Shown here one piece after another: positions 19,513 through 28,723 of a stretch of DNA of 64,000 nucleotides; positions within the stretch are counted from its first letter, which is position 1, and every line of letters starts with the position of its first letter. The notes under the pieces are model-generated. The model was not told the origin of the DNA, made no database searches, and saw only the letters and a list, made by a program, of their open reading frames with translations. The stretch is from contig CP101406.1 of the NCBI GenBank assembly GCA_024758765.1, forward strand, positions 4,650,001-4,714,000, written 5' to 3'. The position numbers and the translations under genes are program-made. This DNA is from Mycobacterium sp. SVM_VP21. GTDB lineage: Bacteria; Actinomycetota; Actinomycetes; Mycobacteriales; Mycobacteriaceae.

Positions 19513-20364
19513 TTACCGCGACGAGATTTCGCAGGCCAGCTCCGAAGCCATCAACGCCAGTGTCGGCGAACAACCGCCGTCGATCTTGACGTCGGCCAAC
19601 TCATCGCCGCGGGTGGGGCCGCGGTTGACGATCGCGACCGGGACACCGCGCGCGGCGGCGTGGCGAACAAACCGGTAGCCGGAGAACACCGTCAGTGACG
19701 AACCCGCCACCAGCAATGCCTCTGCGTCATCGACCATCGAATAGGCTTGAGCGACGCGTTCTTTGGGGACACTTTCGCCGAAATAGACGATGTCGGGCTT
19801 GAGGATCCCGCCGCAATGCCGGCAGTCGACGAAGCGAAATGACGCGGTATCGGTGACGACGGCGTCCGCATCGGGCGCCACGGCGATACCGCCGAGCCTC
19901 CCCGCCCGGTCGATGAACCCGGGGTTGAGCTGCTCGAGCTGCTCGTCCAGCGACGCTCGGCTCAAAGATTGCCCGCAACTCAAGCAGACCACCGTCGCGT
20001 AGCTGCCGTGCAGATCCACCACGTGTCGGCTTCCTGCTTTGGTGTGCAGCAGATCGACGTTCTGGGTGATCACCCCGGTCACCACACCCGCTGCTTCCAG
20101 CGCGGCCACTCCCAAGTGCCCGATATTGGGTGCGGTGTCGGCCATGTGGCGCCAGCCGATGTGGTTGCGAGCCCAGTACCGCTGACGAAACACCGGGTCG
20201 CCGGTGAACTGGGCGATGGTCATCGGGTTGGTCGGCGGCGAGTCCGGGCCACGATAGTCCGGAATGCCGGAATCGGTGGAGATGCCGGCGCCGCTGAGCA
20301 CCGCGACCCGCCGGCCCGCCAGCAGCGTCAGCAGGTCGCAGACTGTCGGCTCGGTTCGGCCCAT
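19513..20364 (-). CDS. Sir2-family NAD-dependent protein deacylase
   Basis: The 283-residue sirtuin has the NAD-binding motif [15 protein letters not shown] (residues about 21-35), TQNVDLLH (about 98-105), the catalytic histidine in DLHGSY (about 119) and a four-cysteine zinc module CLSCG...CRHCGG. These features fit the class II (SIRT4-like) bacterial group. The reaction removes acyl groups from lysines using NAD, yielding nicotinamide. It lies close to an isochorismatase-family gene transcribed in the same direction (4-bp gap) and divergent from nadE, so an NAD-metabolism neighbourhood is suggested. The link between the products is inference. Confidence 0.92.
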   Translation of the reverse strand: MGRTEPTVCDLLTLLAGRRVAVLSGAGISTDSGIPDYRGPDSPPTNPMTIAQFTGDPVFRQRYWARNHIGWRHMADTAPNIGHLGVAALEAAGVVTGVITQNVDLLHTKAGSRHVVDLHGSYATVVCLSCGQSLSRASLDEQLEQLNPGFIDRAGRLGGIAVAPDADAVVTDTASFRFVDCRHCGGILKPDIVYFGESVPKERVAQAYSMVDDAEALLVAGSSLTVFSGYRFVRHAAARGVPVAIVNRGPTRGDELADVKIDGGCSPTLALMASELACEISSR

Positions 20365-20368
20365 CCGG

Positions 20369-20908
20369 CTAGCGTAGGCACTTCGCGGCGGTCGACGTCT
20401 CAGCAGCCATGTTGCGGCACATCATCTCCAGTGCGGCGGCACCCAGTTCGGCGTCGATGTGGGCGACGGCGTCGACCGGTATCACCACCGGAAGGTGCCG
20501 TACATAGGCGTCCAGGGCGGTATAGAGGATGCATTGCTCGGTGACCTGGCCGGCCAGAATCAACCGACGGGTGCCGAGCCGGCCGAGCAGGTACTCCAGC
20601 GGGGTGGAATAGAAGGCGCTGTGTCGCACCTTGGTCATCAACCGGTCGCCGGCCACCGGGGCGACGGGCCGAACCAGCTCGGGTCTGTTGCCGTTCAGCG
20701 CCGACGCGGCGATCTGGGCGAATCCACCGGTGAAATCGCCGTAGTTGTCGTTGACGTAGATCAGGTCGACATCGTTGGCGGCCCGGCTGCGTTCCACCAG
20801 GTCGGCCAGTGGTTCGACGATCTGCGCGACGTTGTCGGCCAGTTGCTCGGCGTCGGCGTGGCGGTAGGCGTTGAGCATGTCGACGACCACCACCGCGGTT
20901 TCGGTCAT
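20369..20908 (-). CDS. Isochorismatase/nicotinamidase-family hydrolase
   Basis: The 179-residue protein is read from the ATG at 20908 (an upstream in-frame extension to 20965 would overlap nadE). It has the cysteine hydrolase layout of the family: VVVDMLNAY (Asp), KVRHSAFYSTPLEYLL (Lys) and TEQCILYTALDAYVR (Cys nucleophile, preceded by a cis-peptide-type VT). The family includes nicotinamidase, isochorismatase and ureidoacrylate hydrolases. It lacks the obvious metal-site HxxH spacing of PncA in the region I can read, so I do not call it pncA. It is divergent from nadE across 47 bp, so shared control with NAD synthesis is possible. Confidence 0.85.
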   Translation of the reverse strand: MTETAVVVVDMLNAYRHADAEQLADNVAQIVEPLADLVERSRAANDVDLIYVNDNYGDFTGGFAQIAASALNGNRPELVRPVAPVAGDRLMTKVRHSAFYSTPLEYLLGRLGTRRLILAGQVTEQCILYTALDAYVRHLPVVIPVDAVAHIDAELGAAALEMMCRNMAAETSTAAKCLR

Positions 20909-20955
20909 GCCCTGGTGATACCCGAAAGCTGCACGTTGACACAGTCCAGGCGACA

Positions 20956-23019
20956 ATGGGGGCAATGGAGCATTCTGGGGACTTCTACAACGCCTACCGG
21001 CATGGGTTCGCGCGGGTTGCCGCCTGCACGCACCGCACCGCGCTCGCCGACCCGGCCGTCAACGCCGAGTCGGTGCTACGGCTGGCGCGCGAATGCCATA
21101 ACGACGGCGTCGCGCTGGCCGTATTTCCCGAGCTCACCCTGTCGGGATACTCCATTGACGACATCGTGCAGCAGGACAGCCTGCTCAGTGCCGTCGAGGC
21201 GGCGCTGCTCGGCGTGGTCGCGGCGTCGACGGAGCTGCTGCCGGTCTTGGTGGTGGGGGCACCGCTGCGCTATGCACACCGCGTCTACAACACCGCGGTC
21301 GTCATCCACCGCGGGCGCATCCTGGGCGTCGCGCCGAAGTCCTACCTGCCGACCTACCGGGAGTTCTACGAAGGCCGCCAGCTGGCTGCCGGTGCCGACG
21401 AACGCGGACTCATTCGGCTGGGCGGCGTAGAGATCCCGTTCGGGCCGGACCTGCTGTTCGCCGCGACCGATCTACCCGGGTTCGTGTTGCACGCTGAGGT
21501 GTGCGAGGACATGTTCGTGCCGGTGCCGCCCAGCGCACAGGCGGCCCTGGCCGGCGCGACGGTGCTGGCCAACCTGTCCGGCAGTCCGATCACCGTCGGG
21601 CGCGCCGACGACCGCTGCCTGTTGGCCCGGTCGGCCTCGGCGCGCTGCCTGGCCGCGTATGTCTACGCCGCCGCGGGCGAGGGGGAGTCGACCACCGACC
21701 TCGCCTGGGACGGCCAGACCATGATCTGGGAGAACGGCACGCTGCTCGACGAAAGCGAACGGTTCCCCAGCGGCCCGCGCCGATCGGTCGCCGACGTCGA
21801 CCTCGGACTGCTGCGCTCGGAGCGGCTTCGCATGGGCACCTTCGACGACAACCGCCGCCACCACCGGGATGCGGTGCAGGCGTTCCGGCGGGTGGAGTTC
21901 ATTCTGGACCCGCCGGCCGGAGACATCGGGCTACGGCGGGTGGTCGAACGATTCCCGTTCGTGCCGTCGAATCCGCAGCGCCTGCAACAGGACTGCTACG
22001 AGGCCTACAACATCCAGGTTTCTGGACTGGAGCAGCGGCTGCGCGCACTGAACTGTCCCAAGGTGGTCATCGGGGTGTCGGGCGGACTGGATTCGACGCA
22101 CGCCCTGATCGTCGCGGCTCGGGCGATGGACCGGGAAAACCGGCCGCGCAGTGACATTCTGGCGTTCACCATGCCCGGCTTTGCCACCGGTGAGCGCACC
22201 AAGGCCAATGCCGCCGCACTGAGCAAGGCGCTGGGAGTGACGTTCGCGGAGATCGACATCCGCGAGACCGCGAAACTGATGCTGTCCGAACTCGGGCACC
22301 CGTTCGCGCGCGGTGAAGCCGTCTATGACGTCACGTTCGAGAACGTCCAAGCCGGTCTGCGCACCGATTATCTGTTCCGGATCGCCAACCAGAACGGCGG
22401 CATCGTGCTGGGCACCGGCGACCTGTCCGAGCTGGCGCTGGGCTGGTCCACCTACGGGGTGGGCGATCAGATGTCGCACTACAACGTCAACGGTGGAGTG
22501 CCCAAAACCCTGATCCAGCACCTGATCCGGTGGGTGATCAACTCCGGGGAGTTCGACTCCGACGTATGCGCGGTGCTGGCCTCGGTGCTTAACACCGAGA
22601 TCAGCCCGGAACTGGTGCCGGCGACTGACGGCGAAGAGATTCAGCGCAGCGAGGACAAGGTGGGCCCGTACCCGCTGCAGGACTTCGCGCTGTTTCAGGC
22701 GCTGCGGTACGGATTCACCCCTGCCAAGACCGCGTTCCTGGCCTGGCATGCCTGGCATGACGTGGAAGCGGGTTCCTGGCCGCCCGGATATCCGGCGGAC
22801 AAACGCCAGGCCTATTCGTTGGCGGATATTCGGCGCTGGCTGAAAGTCTTTGTGCAGCGGTTCTATTCGTTCAGTCAGTTCAAGCGCTCGGCGCTGCCGA
22901 ACGGGCCGAAGGTGTCCCACGGCGGTTCGCTGTCGCCGCGGGGAGATTGGCGGGCTCCGTCGGACATGTCGGCGCGGATCTGGCTTGACGAGATCGAACG
23001 GGAGATTCCGCAGGAGTAG
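20956..23019 (+). CDS. nadE: Glutamine-dependent NAD synthetase
   Basis: The 687-residue enzyme makes NAD from nicotinate adenine dinucleotide, glutamine and ATP, the last step of NAD biosynthesis. The N-terminal nitrilase-type amidase (residues about 10-300) supplies ammonia; its Glu-Lys-Cys triad is visible in [17 protein letters not shown] and HAEVCEDM. The C-terminal synthetase has the P-loop [12 protein letters not shown]. The size is that of the M. tuberculosis enzyme (679). An alternative ATG at 20965 would shorten it by three residues, and neither start has a convincing ribosome site. The gene is followed by a methyltransferase after 15 bp. Confidence 0.96.
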   Translation: MGAMEHSGDFYNAYRHGFARVAACTHRTALADPAVNAESVLRLARECHNDGVALAVFPELTLSGYSIDDIVQQDSLLSAVEAALLGVVAASTELLPVLVVGAPLRYAHRVYNTAVVIHRGRILGVAPKSYLPTYREFYEGRQLAAGADERGLIRLGGVEIPFGPDLLFAATDLPGFVLHAEVCEDMFVPVPPSAQAALAGATVLANLSGSPITVGRADDRCLLARSASARCLAAYVYAAAGEGESTTDLAWDGQTMIWENGTLLDESERFPSGPRRSVADVDLGLLRSERLRMGTFDDNRRHHRDAVQAFRRVEFILDPPAGDIGLRRVVERFPFVPSNPQRLQQDCYEAYNIQVSGLEQRLRALNCPKVVIGVSGGLDSTHALIVAARAMDRENRPRSDILAFTMPGFATGERTKANAAALSKALGVTFAEIDIRETAKLMLSELGHPFARGEAVYDVTFENVQAGLRTDYLFRIANQNGGIVLGTGDLSELALGWSTYGVGDQMSHYNVNGGVPKTLIQHLIRWVINSGEFDSDVCAVLASVLNTEISPELVPATDGEEIQRSEDKVGPYPLQDFALFQALRYGFTPAKTAFLAWHAWHDVEAGSWPPGYPADKRQAYSLADIRRWLKVFVQRFYSFSQFKRSALPNGPKVSHGGSLSPRGDWRAPSDMSARIWLDEIEREIPQE

Positions 23020-23034
23020 GGAGGAGCACTGAGG

Positions 23035-23778
23035 ATGGCCGACATTAGAAGGTTTCCGTTGTCACCGGCGTTGCAGCGGGCCATGACCCTGCTCAGCGAT
23101 CCACCGTCGGACCCGCAGGTGAGCCGCGGCTATCTCGACCTGCTCGACGGGGCAGGGGAGCGGGCCGCGCAGCAGAACACCGGCGCCATCCAGCGGTTGT
23201 GGGCCTCAAGGTTCGGGTCGATGTTCTACGACAACGCCCAAGCGGTGGCCCGCCGCCTGCTCGAAGCCTGGCAGCACCCGATCGACTGGCTGGAGATCCC
23301 GGCCGGCGGGGTGGCGCTGGACGTCGGCTGCGGGCCGGGCAGCATCACCACCTCGCTGGCCCAAGCGGTCGGCCCAGAAGGTTTGGCACTGGGCATCGAT
23401 GTCTCAGAGCCGATGCTGGCCCGGGCGGTGCGGGTGCAGGCCGGCTCGCAGACCGGCTTCCTGCGCGCCGATGCTCAGCAACTCCCGCTACGCGACCAGA
23501 CTGTTGATGCTGTGGTCTCTATCGCTGTCCTGCAGCTGATCCCCGATCCGGTGGCCGCGCTGGGCGAGATGGCGCGGGTGCTCAAGCCCGGCGGGCGCAT
23601 CGCACTGATGGTGCCCACCGCCGGATCGGCCTCCCGGCTATGGCAGGTGCTGCCCAAGGCCGGCGCGCGGGTGTTTGACGACGACGAGATCGCCGACACC
23701 CTTGAACTCCAAGGTCTCACCGGCGTGCGGGTCAAGAACTTCGGCACCATCCAGTGGGTGCGGGCCAAACGGGACTGA
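23035..23778 (+). CDS. Class I SAM-dependent methyltransferase
   Basis: The 247-residue protein has the SAM-binding motif I ALDVGCGPGSITTSLA (residues about 98-113), motif II with LGIDVSEPMLARA, and LRADAQQLPLRDQTVDAVVSIAVLQ, the UbiE/COQ5-like (Methyltransf_11) arrangement. The substrate is unknown. It is absent from the corresponding M. tuberculosis interval as I remember it, where nadE is followed by Rv2437 and rbsK. It is probably cotranscribed with nadE (15-bp gap) and with the tautomerase gene 21 bp downstream. The N-terminal 90 residues are helical and may form a substrate lid. Confidence 0.85.
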   Translation: MADIRRFPLSPALQRAMTLLSDPPSDPQVSRGYLDLLDGAGERAAQQNTGAIQRLWASRFGSMFYDNAQAVARRLLEAWQHPIDWLEIPAGGVALDVGCGPGSITTSLAQAVGPEGLALGIDVSEPMLARAVRVQAGSQTGFLRADAQQLPLRDQTVDAVVSIAVLQLIPDPVAALGEMARVLKPGGRIALMVPTAGSASRLWQVLPKAGARVFDDDEIADTLELQGLTGVRVKNFGTIQWVRAKRD

Positions 23779-23799
23779 TCGTCTGGCAGGGTGTGAATC

Positions 23800-24195
23800 A
23801 TGCCCACCGTCCTGATCGAGGTCCGCCGCCACTACGAGCCGGCCGAGGAAGTCGCGATCATCGACGCCGTGCACGGCGCGCTCGTGACCGCGTTCCAGAT
23901 CCCGGCCAAGGACAAGAACGTGCGGCTGGTCGTGCATGAGCCGCACCGGTTTGCGGTTCCGGCGCAGCTCTCCAAGCCCGAATGCCGCACCCTGATCTCG
24001 ATCGACTGCTTCTCCGGCCGGTCGCTTGAGGCCAAGCGTCTGCTTTATGCCGGAATCGTCGAAAACCTTGCTGTGCTGGGCATTCCCGCCGACCACGTGA
24101 TGATCACCCTGCATGAGGCGGATCGGGAAAACTGGGGCATCCGGGGCGGGCAAGCCGCATCCGATGTCGACCTGGGATTCAACGTCGGAGTCTGA
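23800..24195 (+). CDS. Tautomerase-superfamily protein
   Basis: A 131-residue protein beginning M-PTVLIEVRRHY. Removal of Met would expose Pro1, the catalytic base of 4-oxalocrotonate tautomerase relatives. IDCFSGRSLEAKRLLYAGIVENL and ITLHEADRENWGIRGGQ match the longer tautomerase group (about 130 residues) that includes putative dehalogenase or decarboxylase-like members. The reaction is unknown. It follows the methyltransferase by 21 bp, and its 3' end overlaps the convergent ribokinase gene by 17 bp. Confidence 0.8.
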   Translation: MPTVLIEVRRHYEPAEEVAIIDAVHGALVTAFQIPAKDKNVRLVVHEPHRFAVPAQLSKPECRTLISIDCFSGRSLEAKRLLYAGIVENLAVLGIPADHVMITLHEADRENWGIRGGQAASDVDLGFNVGV

Positions 24196-25036
24196 ACGCA
24201 TCCAGTGCTGCGCTGATCGCCTCGGCACTCGGTGCGCAGTCCCCGGCACCGGCCACCAGGGTGGCCAACGACCCTGCCACGCAAGCGCGCTGCACTGCGC
24301 GTTCGATCCCCCCGGGCCATTCGGTCGCCAGCACCCCGGCGAACACGTCACCCGCGCCCGTGCTGTCGAGCGCCTGAACCACCGGAGCCGGCATCGTGCG
24401 AGTGCCGCCGGGCCCGCAGTAGCGGGCGCCATCCGCGCCGAGGGTGACCACCCGGTGCGCCACCTTGTGGCGAAACCGCTCGGATTCGGATTCGTTGACC
24501 ACCGCGACGTCAACCTGCTCGATGAGCCCCGCCATATCCGTGGCGGGCGGGGACACGTTGAGCATCACCGTCGCCGCGCCCGTGTGAGCCACCTCGGCGG
24601 CCGCGGTGGCGACCGGGATCGGAATCTCCAGCTGCATCAGCAGCACGTCGCAGTCGGCGATCAGGTCGCGCTGACCGGAATCCAGCGCCCACGTGCTGTT
24701 GGCGCCGGGGGCCACCACGATGGTGTTCTCCTCGGACAGGTCCACCGTGATGACCGCCGAGCCGCTGGGCCCGGGCATCGTCGTCAGGCCGTCGGTCCCG
24801 ACACCGTTGCTCTGCAGGTGCCTGCGCAGCAGCAACCCGGCGTCGTCGTCACCGACCGCGCCCACCAACTGCACCTGCGCCCCCGCTCGTGCCGCGGCCA
24901 CCGCCTGGTTGGCGCCCTTTCCGCCGGGGTAGCTGCTTCGCGCCGTGGCCAGCACCGTCTCGCCCCGGGCGGGCAAGGTGGCGACGTTGAACACGGTATC
25001 GAGGTTCACGCTGCCCACTACGCACACCCGCGTCAC
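24179..25036 (-). CDS. rbsK: Ribokinase (PfkB family)
   Basis: The protein is 285 residues from the GTG at 25036, where the typical N-terminus (T)RVCVVGSVNLDTVF begins; the frame upstream is not ribokinase-like. PfkB signatures are present: YPGGKGANQAVAAARAG near residue 40 and DSTGAGDVFAGVLA near residue 230, whose GAGD carries the catalytic aspartate. The enzyme phosphorylates ribose (or a related sugar) with ATP. The order rbsK divergent from a cyclase-like gene matches M. tuberculosis Rv2436/Rv2435c. The neighbouring start lies 91 bp away, so the promoters overlap. Confidence 0.9.
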   Translation of the reverse strand: MTRVCVVGSVNLDTVFNVATLPARGETVLATARSSYPGGKGANQAVAAARAGAQVQLVGAVGDDDAGLLLRRHLQSNGVGTDGLTTMPGPSGSAVITVDLSEENTIVVAPGANSTWALDSGQRDLIADCDVLLMQLEIPIPVATAAAEVAHTGAATVMLNVSPPATDMAGLIEQVDVAVVNESESERFRHKVAHRVVTLGADGARYCGPGGTRTMPAPVVQALDSTGAGDVFAGVLATEWPGGIERAVQRACVAGSLATLVAGAGDCAPSAEAISAALDAFRLRR

Positions 25037-25127
25037 CACGCAGTCCAGCTTCGCATTCGCAACCGTGGAATGTCGTGCATCCCCTAGTGTGAGACTCCAT
25101 CCGACAACCGGTGAAGGGAGCCGCCGA

Positions 25128-27299
25128 GTGGACTCGGCACCGTCGACAGTGACCACGGCGAGTGATGAGCGCCGGCGCTGGCGGTTGCTGGCCCGGCTCA
25201 GCATTCAGACCAAGCTGATGTTCATCCTGCTGATCACCAGCGTGGCCTCGGTCGCGGTCGTGGGATTCGTCGAGTTCCAGTATGGCGCACAGGAATTGCA
25301 GCATGCGGCCACCAGCAAGTTGGTGCAGGCACGGGAGGCGCAGCGACGTGCGGTCACCGGACTGTTCGCCGAGATGACCAACTCCCTAGTCGTTTTCAGC
25401 GGGGGAGCGACCGCAGCTACCGCACTCAAGTCATTTACGGCTGGATTCGACGAGCTCGCCGCCGCTGCAATCACGCCCGAACAGCAGGGGGCGATAGAGG
25501 CTTATTACCAGGACCACTTCACCAAGGCGCTGGGCAAACGGACCGGCGAGCAGCCGGACATCGCCGCGTTGCTGCCCACGGCGAACGCGCAGCGTTACCT
25601 GCAGGCCCGCTACACCGCAGGCTTTGTCGCGGAGCCGAAGAAGTCCGACGACTCTGGTGACGGCAGTGCCTGGTCGGCGGCAAATGCCCAGTTCAACAAC
25701 GTCTTCGCGGAAATCGTCCAGCTCAACGAGTACCTGGACGCGTTGCTTCTAGACACCCGAGGCAATGTGGTCTATTCGGTCAACAAGGGCGTGGATCTGG
25801 GTACCAACGTGCTCACCGGTCCCTACCGTGAATCCGGTCTGCGTGACGCCTATCGCAAGGCGTTGGCAGCCAACGCGGTCAATTTTGTGTGGATCACCGA
25901 TTACCAGCCTTACCAACCCAACTTGGACACACCCACCGCCTGGTTGGTGTCTCCGGTCGGTACCAAGGGCGTGGTCGAGGGCGTGTTGGCCTTGCCGCTG
26001 CCCAGCGCCAAAGTCAATCGGATCATGACCGCCGACCGTGAGTGGGAGGCCGCTGGGCTGGGTCACACCACCGAAACCTATCTGGCCGGTCCGGACCACC
26101 TGATGCGCTCCGATTCGCGACTGTTCCTGGAGGATCCGGAGCGGTATCGCCGGGAGGCGGTGGCGGCGGGGACCTCGGAGGCGACGGTGGAACGCGCGCT
26201 GCGGCTGGGAACCACTACCTTGGTGCAGCCGGTCGGCGGTCCGGGACTGGAGGCCGCACAGCGTGGCCAGACCGGCACGCTGACCAACGGGCATGCCTAT
26301 CTGGGAAACCGCGAGCTGACTGCGTACGCGCCGCTGACCGTGCCCAACTCGGACCTGCAGTGGTCGATTCTGGCGACCAGGGACTACTCCGACGCCTACG
26401 CCGCGGTCACTTCGTTCAGCAAGCGGGTGGTGCTTGCCACCACCGGCGTCATCTTCGCCATCTGCGTGCTGGCCATGCTGCTGGCGCGACTTTTCCTGCA
26501 GCCGATCCGCCGCCTGCAGGTCGCAGCCCAGCGGATCAGCGCCGGTGACTACAGCGCCGCGGTGCCGGCCCGGACGGCCGACGAGATCGGCGAACTGACT
26601 AAGGCGTTCAACGACATGAGCTACAGCCTTCGCACGAAGGAGGAGCTGCTCGATCAGCAGCGCAAACAGAACGACGAGCTGCTGCTGTCACTGATGCCGG
26701 AGTCGGTGGTACGACGTTATCGCGGGGGCGAGCAGGCCATCGCGGAAGAGCATCACAACGTCAGCGTTGTCTACGCCGAACTGCATGGGATTGACCAGCT
26801 GTCCTCCGAGCTCTCCGCGAGCGAATTGGTGACAACCGTCGACGATCTGGTCAGACAGTTCGACGCGGCGGCCGAAGCCGTTGGGGTCGAACGAATTCGC
26901 ACCATGTACAACGGCTATCTCGCAGGTTGCGGCTTGACCACCCCGAGGCTGGACGGGGTGCACCGTATCGTCGAGTTCGCGTGCGAGATGCAGCGCATCG
27001 TTGATCGGTTCGACGTCAAAACCGGTTACCGGCTGAGCTTGTGGGCCGGGGTCAACACCGGAGAAGTCGTCAGCGGTCTGGTTGGCCGGTCCGGGGTCAC
27101 TTATGACCTGTGGGGCTCTGCTGTCAACCTGGCCTACCAGTTGCGCAGGGTCACACCGGAATCCGGCATCTACGTCACCGCCGGAGTGCGCGACATGCTG
27201 GACGGTACCGCGGAGTTCTCGCTGGCCGGCACCCTCACGATAGGTGACGCCGAGGAGCAGGCCTGGCGATTGGCTTCGAGATTTTCCGAGGCACCGTGA
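25128..27299 (+). CDS. Membrane receptor with degenerate class III cyclase domain
   Basis: The protein is 723 residues from the GTG at 25128 (ribosome site GAAGGGAG); M. tuberculosis Rv2435c is of similar length. Order: cytosolic start, TM1 (LMFILLITSVASVAVVGF), a large extracytoplasmic sensor domain (about 350 residues, Cache-like), TM2 (VVLATTGVIFAICVLAML), a HAMP linker (ARLFLQPIRRLQ... to about residue 520) and a C-terminal class III nucleotidyl cyclase fold. Core positions differ from active cyclases. The first metal Asp is Glu (VVYAELHG), the second metal Asp is Asn (RTMYNGYL), and the transition-state Arg is Gln (VNLAYQL); YDLWG and its Asp remain. The domain is therefore probably catalytically weak or dead. 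It overlaps the channel gene downstream (GTGA). Confidence 0.85.
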   Translation: MDSAPSTVTTASDERRRWRLLARLSIQTKLMFILLITSVASVAVVGFVEFQYGAQELQHAATSKLVQAREAQRRAVTGLFAEMTNSLVVFSGGATAATALKSFTAGFDELAAAAITPEQQGAIEAYYQDHFTKALGKRTGEQPDIAALLPTANAQRYLQARYTAGFVAEPKKSDDSGDGSAWSAANAQFNNVFAEIVQLNEYLDALLLDTRGNVVYSVNKGVDLGTNVLTGPYRESGLRDAYRKALAANAVNFVWITDYQPYQPNLDTPTAWLVSPVGTKGVVEGVLALPLPSAKVNRIMTADREWEAAGLGHTTETYLAGPDHLMRSDSRLFLEDPERYRREAVAAGTSEATVERALRLGTTTLVQPVGGPGLEAAQRGQTGTLTNGHAYLGNRELTAYAPLTVPNSDLQWSILATRDYSDAYAAVTSFSKRVVLATTGVIFAICVLAMLLARLFLQPIRRLQVAAQRISAGDYSAAVPARTADEIGELTKAFNDMSYSLRTKEELLDQQRKQNDELLLSLMPESVVRRYRGGEQAIAEEHHNVSVVYAELHGIDQLSSELSASELVTTVDDLVRQFDAAAEAVGVERIRTMYNGYLAGCGLTTPRLDGVHRIVEFACEMQRIVDRFDVKTGYRLSLWAGVNTGEVVSGLVGRSGVTYDLWGSAVNLAYQLRRVTPESGIYVTAGVRDMLDGTAEFSLAGTLTIGDAEEQAWRLASRFSEAP

Positions 27300-28663
27300 A
27301 CGTCTTCGGGGCGTGGTTGTACTGGGCGGTCGGTGTCGCGATCGGCCTCCCGGTGGGCCTGGTACTGCTGACCGAAGGGCATGTGGCGCTGGCGCGCAGA
27401 GGCAGCCACCTCGCCCGACCAGTGGCTCTGGCGCGTAATTACCTGTTGCCGCTGGGCGCATTGCTGGTCTTACTGGCGCAGGTCGCCGGCGTACCGGGAC
27501 ACGATCCGATGCTGCGGATCATCTACACCGCGTTCGGCTTCGTGGTGTTGGTGGTACTGCTGTCCGGGCTGAACGTGACCTTTTTCCAGAGCGCTCCAAA
27601 AGGCTCCTGGCGCAGCCGGATACCGACCATCTTCGTCGATGTCGCACGATTCCTGCTGATCGGTGTGGGTCTGGCGCTGATCCTGTCGCACGTCTGGGGT
27701 GCCAGGATCGGCGGCCTGTTCACCGCGTTGGGTGTGACGTCGGTGGTCATCGGCTTGATGTTGCAGAATTCGGTCGGCCAGATCGTTTCGGGTCTGTTCA
27801 TGCTGTTCGAGCAGCCATTCCGGATCGGTGACTGGCTTTCCACCCCCACCGCACGTGGCCGGGTTGTTGAAGTGAACTGGCGGGCGGTGCACATCGGCAC
27901 CGCTGACGGGCTGCAGGTCACGCCGAACTCGGTTCTGGCCGGAACCTCGTTCACCAACGTCAGTCGATCCGGCGGTGCGCACCGGGTATCGATCACGACC
28001 ACCTTCGCCGTCGTGGATCCGCCAGACCAGGTGTGCGCGTTGTTGTCACGGGTTGCGACCGCTCTACCGATGCGAACCACCGGCGAGGCACCGGATTCGG
28101 CGGCACTCGGCGGTGGCCAGTACCGCACCACGGTCGCGCTGGGCTCGCCGGCCGACGACGGCGCGGCGCAGACCACCTTCCTGAGGTGGCTTTGGTACGC
28201 CGCCCGACGGGCGGGACTGCACCTTGACGAAGCCGAAGATGTGTTCTCGACACCGGAACGAGTGGCCGAGGCACTGCGGTCAGTAGTGGCACCCGCGCTT
28301 CGGTTGACCGATGACGACCAGCGCGCCCTGGAGCCGTACGCCACGGTGGTCCGTTACGGCAGAGACGAGGCCCTGCAACGGGCTGGCCAGGTGCCGACCG
28401 CGATGACCTTTCTGACCGAGGGCAGCGTCCGGCTCACCAGTGCGGATCCAGCCTGGCCGGACGCCACGCTGCGGCACGGTGCGTTTCTCGGCGTCACCAC
28501 GCTGACCCGGCAACCCAGTCTGTTCGACGCGCACGCCGTGGAGGAAGTGACCGCGGTAGTCATCGACCGGGAGAACATCGAAGAACTGGTGATGACCAAG
28601 CCGTTGTTGCTGCAGGAGCTGGGCCGCATCATCGATCAGCGGCGTCCCGCGGCATCTGCATAG
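27296..28663 (+). CDS. MscS-type channel with C-terminal cyclic-nucleotide-binding-like domain
   Basis: The 455-residue inner-membrane protein has about four N-terminal membrane segments. The MscS pore helix and beta domain follow (LGVTSVVIGLMLQNSVGQIVSGLFMLFEQPFRIGDW, residues about 143-180, described here in pieces: GVTSVVIGLMLQNSVG then FEQPFRIGD). A CNB-fold domain occupies residues about 340-450 (YGRDEALQRAG...MTFLTEGSVRLT). The phosphate-binding cassette that normally reads FGE...R-T/S-A is replaced by FLGVTTLTRQPSLFDAHAVEE, without the usual Glu or Arg. The M. tuberculosis relative is Rv2434c. The GTG start overlaps the cyclase-like gene by 4 bp, so the two products are almost certainly made together. 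Confidence 0.85.
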   Translation: MNVFGAWLYWAVGVAIGLPVGLVLLTEGHVALARRGSHLARPVALARNYLLPLGALLVLLAQVAGVPGHDPMLRIIYTAFGFVVLVVLLSGLNVTFFQSAPKGSWRSRIPTIFVDVARFLLIGVGLALILSHVWGARIGGLFTALGVTSVVIGLMLQNSVGQIVSGLFMLFEQPFRIGDWLSTPTARGRVVEVNWRAVHIGTADGLQVTPNSVLAGTSFTNVSRSGGAHRVSITTTFAVVDPPDQVCALLSRVATALPMRTTGEAPDSAALGGGQYRTTVALGSPADDGAAQTTFLRWLWYAARRAGLHLDEAEDVFSTPERVAEALRSVVAPALRLTDDDQRALEPYATVVRYGRDEALQRAGQVPTAMTFLTEGSVRLTSADPAWPDATLRHGAFLGVTTLTRQPSLFDAHAVEEVTAVVIDRENIEELVMTKPLLLQELGRIIDQRRPAASA

Positions 28664-28687
28664 CAGGGGACGGTACAGCGAGGCCGT

Positions 28688-28715
28688 TTTACCTGATCGG
28701 GCGTTCGCCGATACT
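28688..28715 (+). promoter_or_regulatory. proA promoter, probably leaderless
   Basis: TTTACC (28688-28693), 16-base spacer, GATACT (28710-28715), then eight bases to the ATG at 28724. No Shine-Dalgarno sequence lies in that gap. The geometry predicts an mRNA starting at or next to the ATG. Confidence 0.6.
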
Positions 28716-28723
28716 CTGGCACG

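Noticed and set aside
20369..20908. pncA (nicotinamidase)
   Set aside because: The cysteine-hydrolase fold fits, but the metal-binding His pattern of PncA is not evident, so only the family is called.
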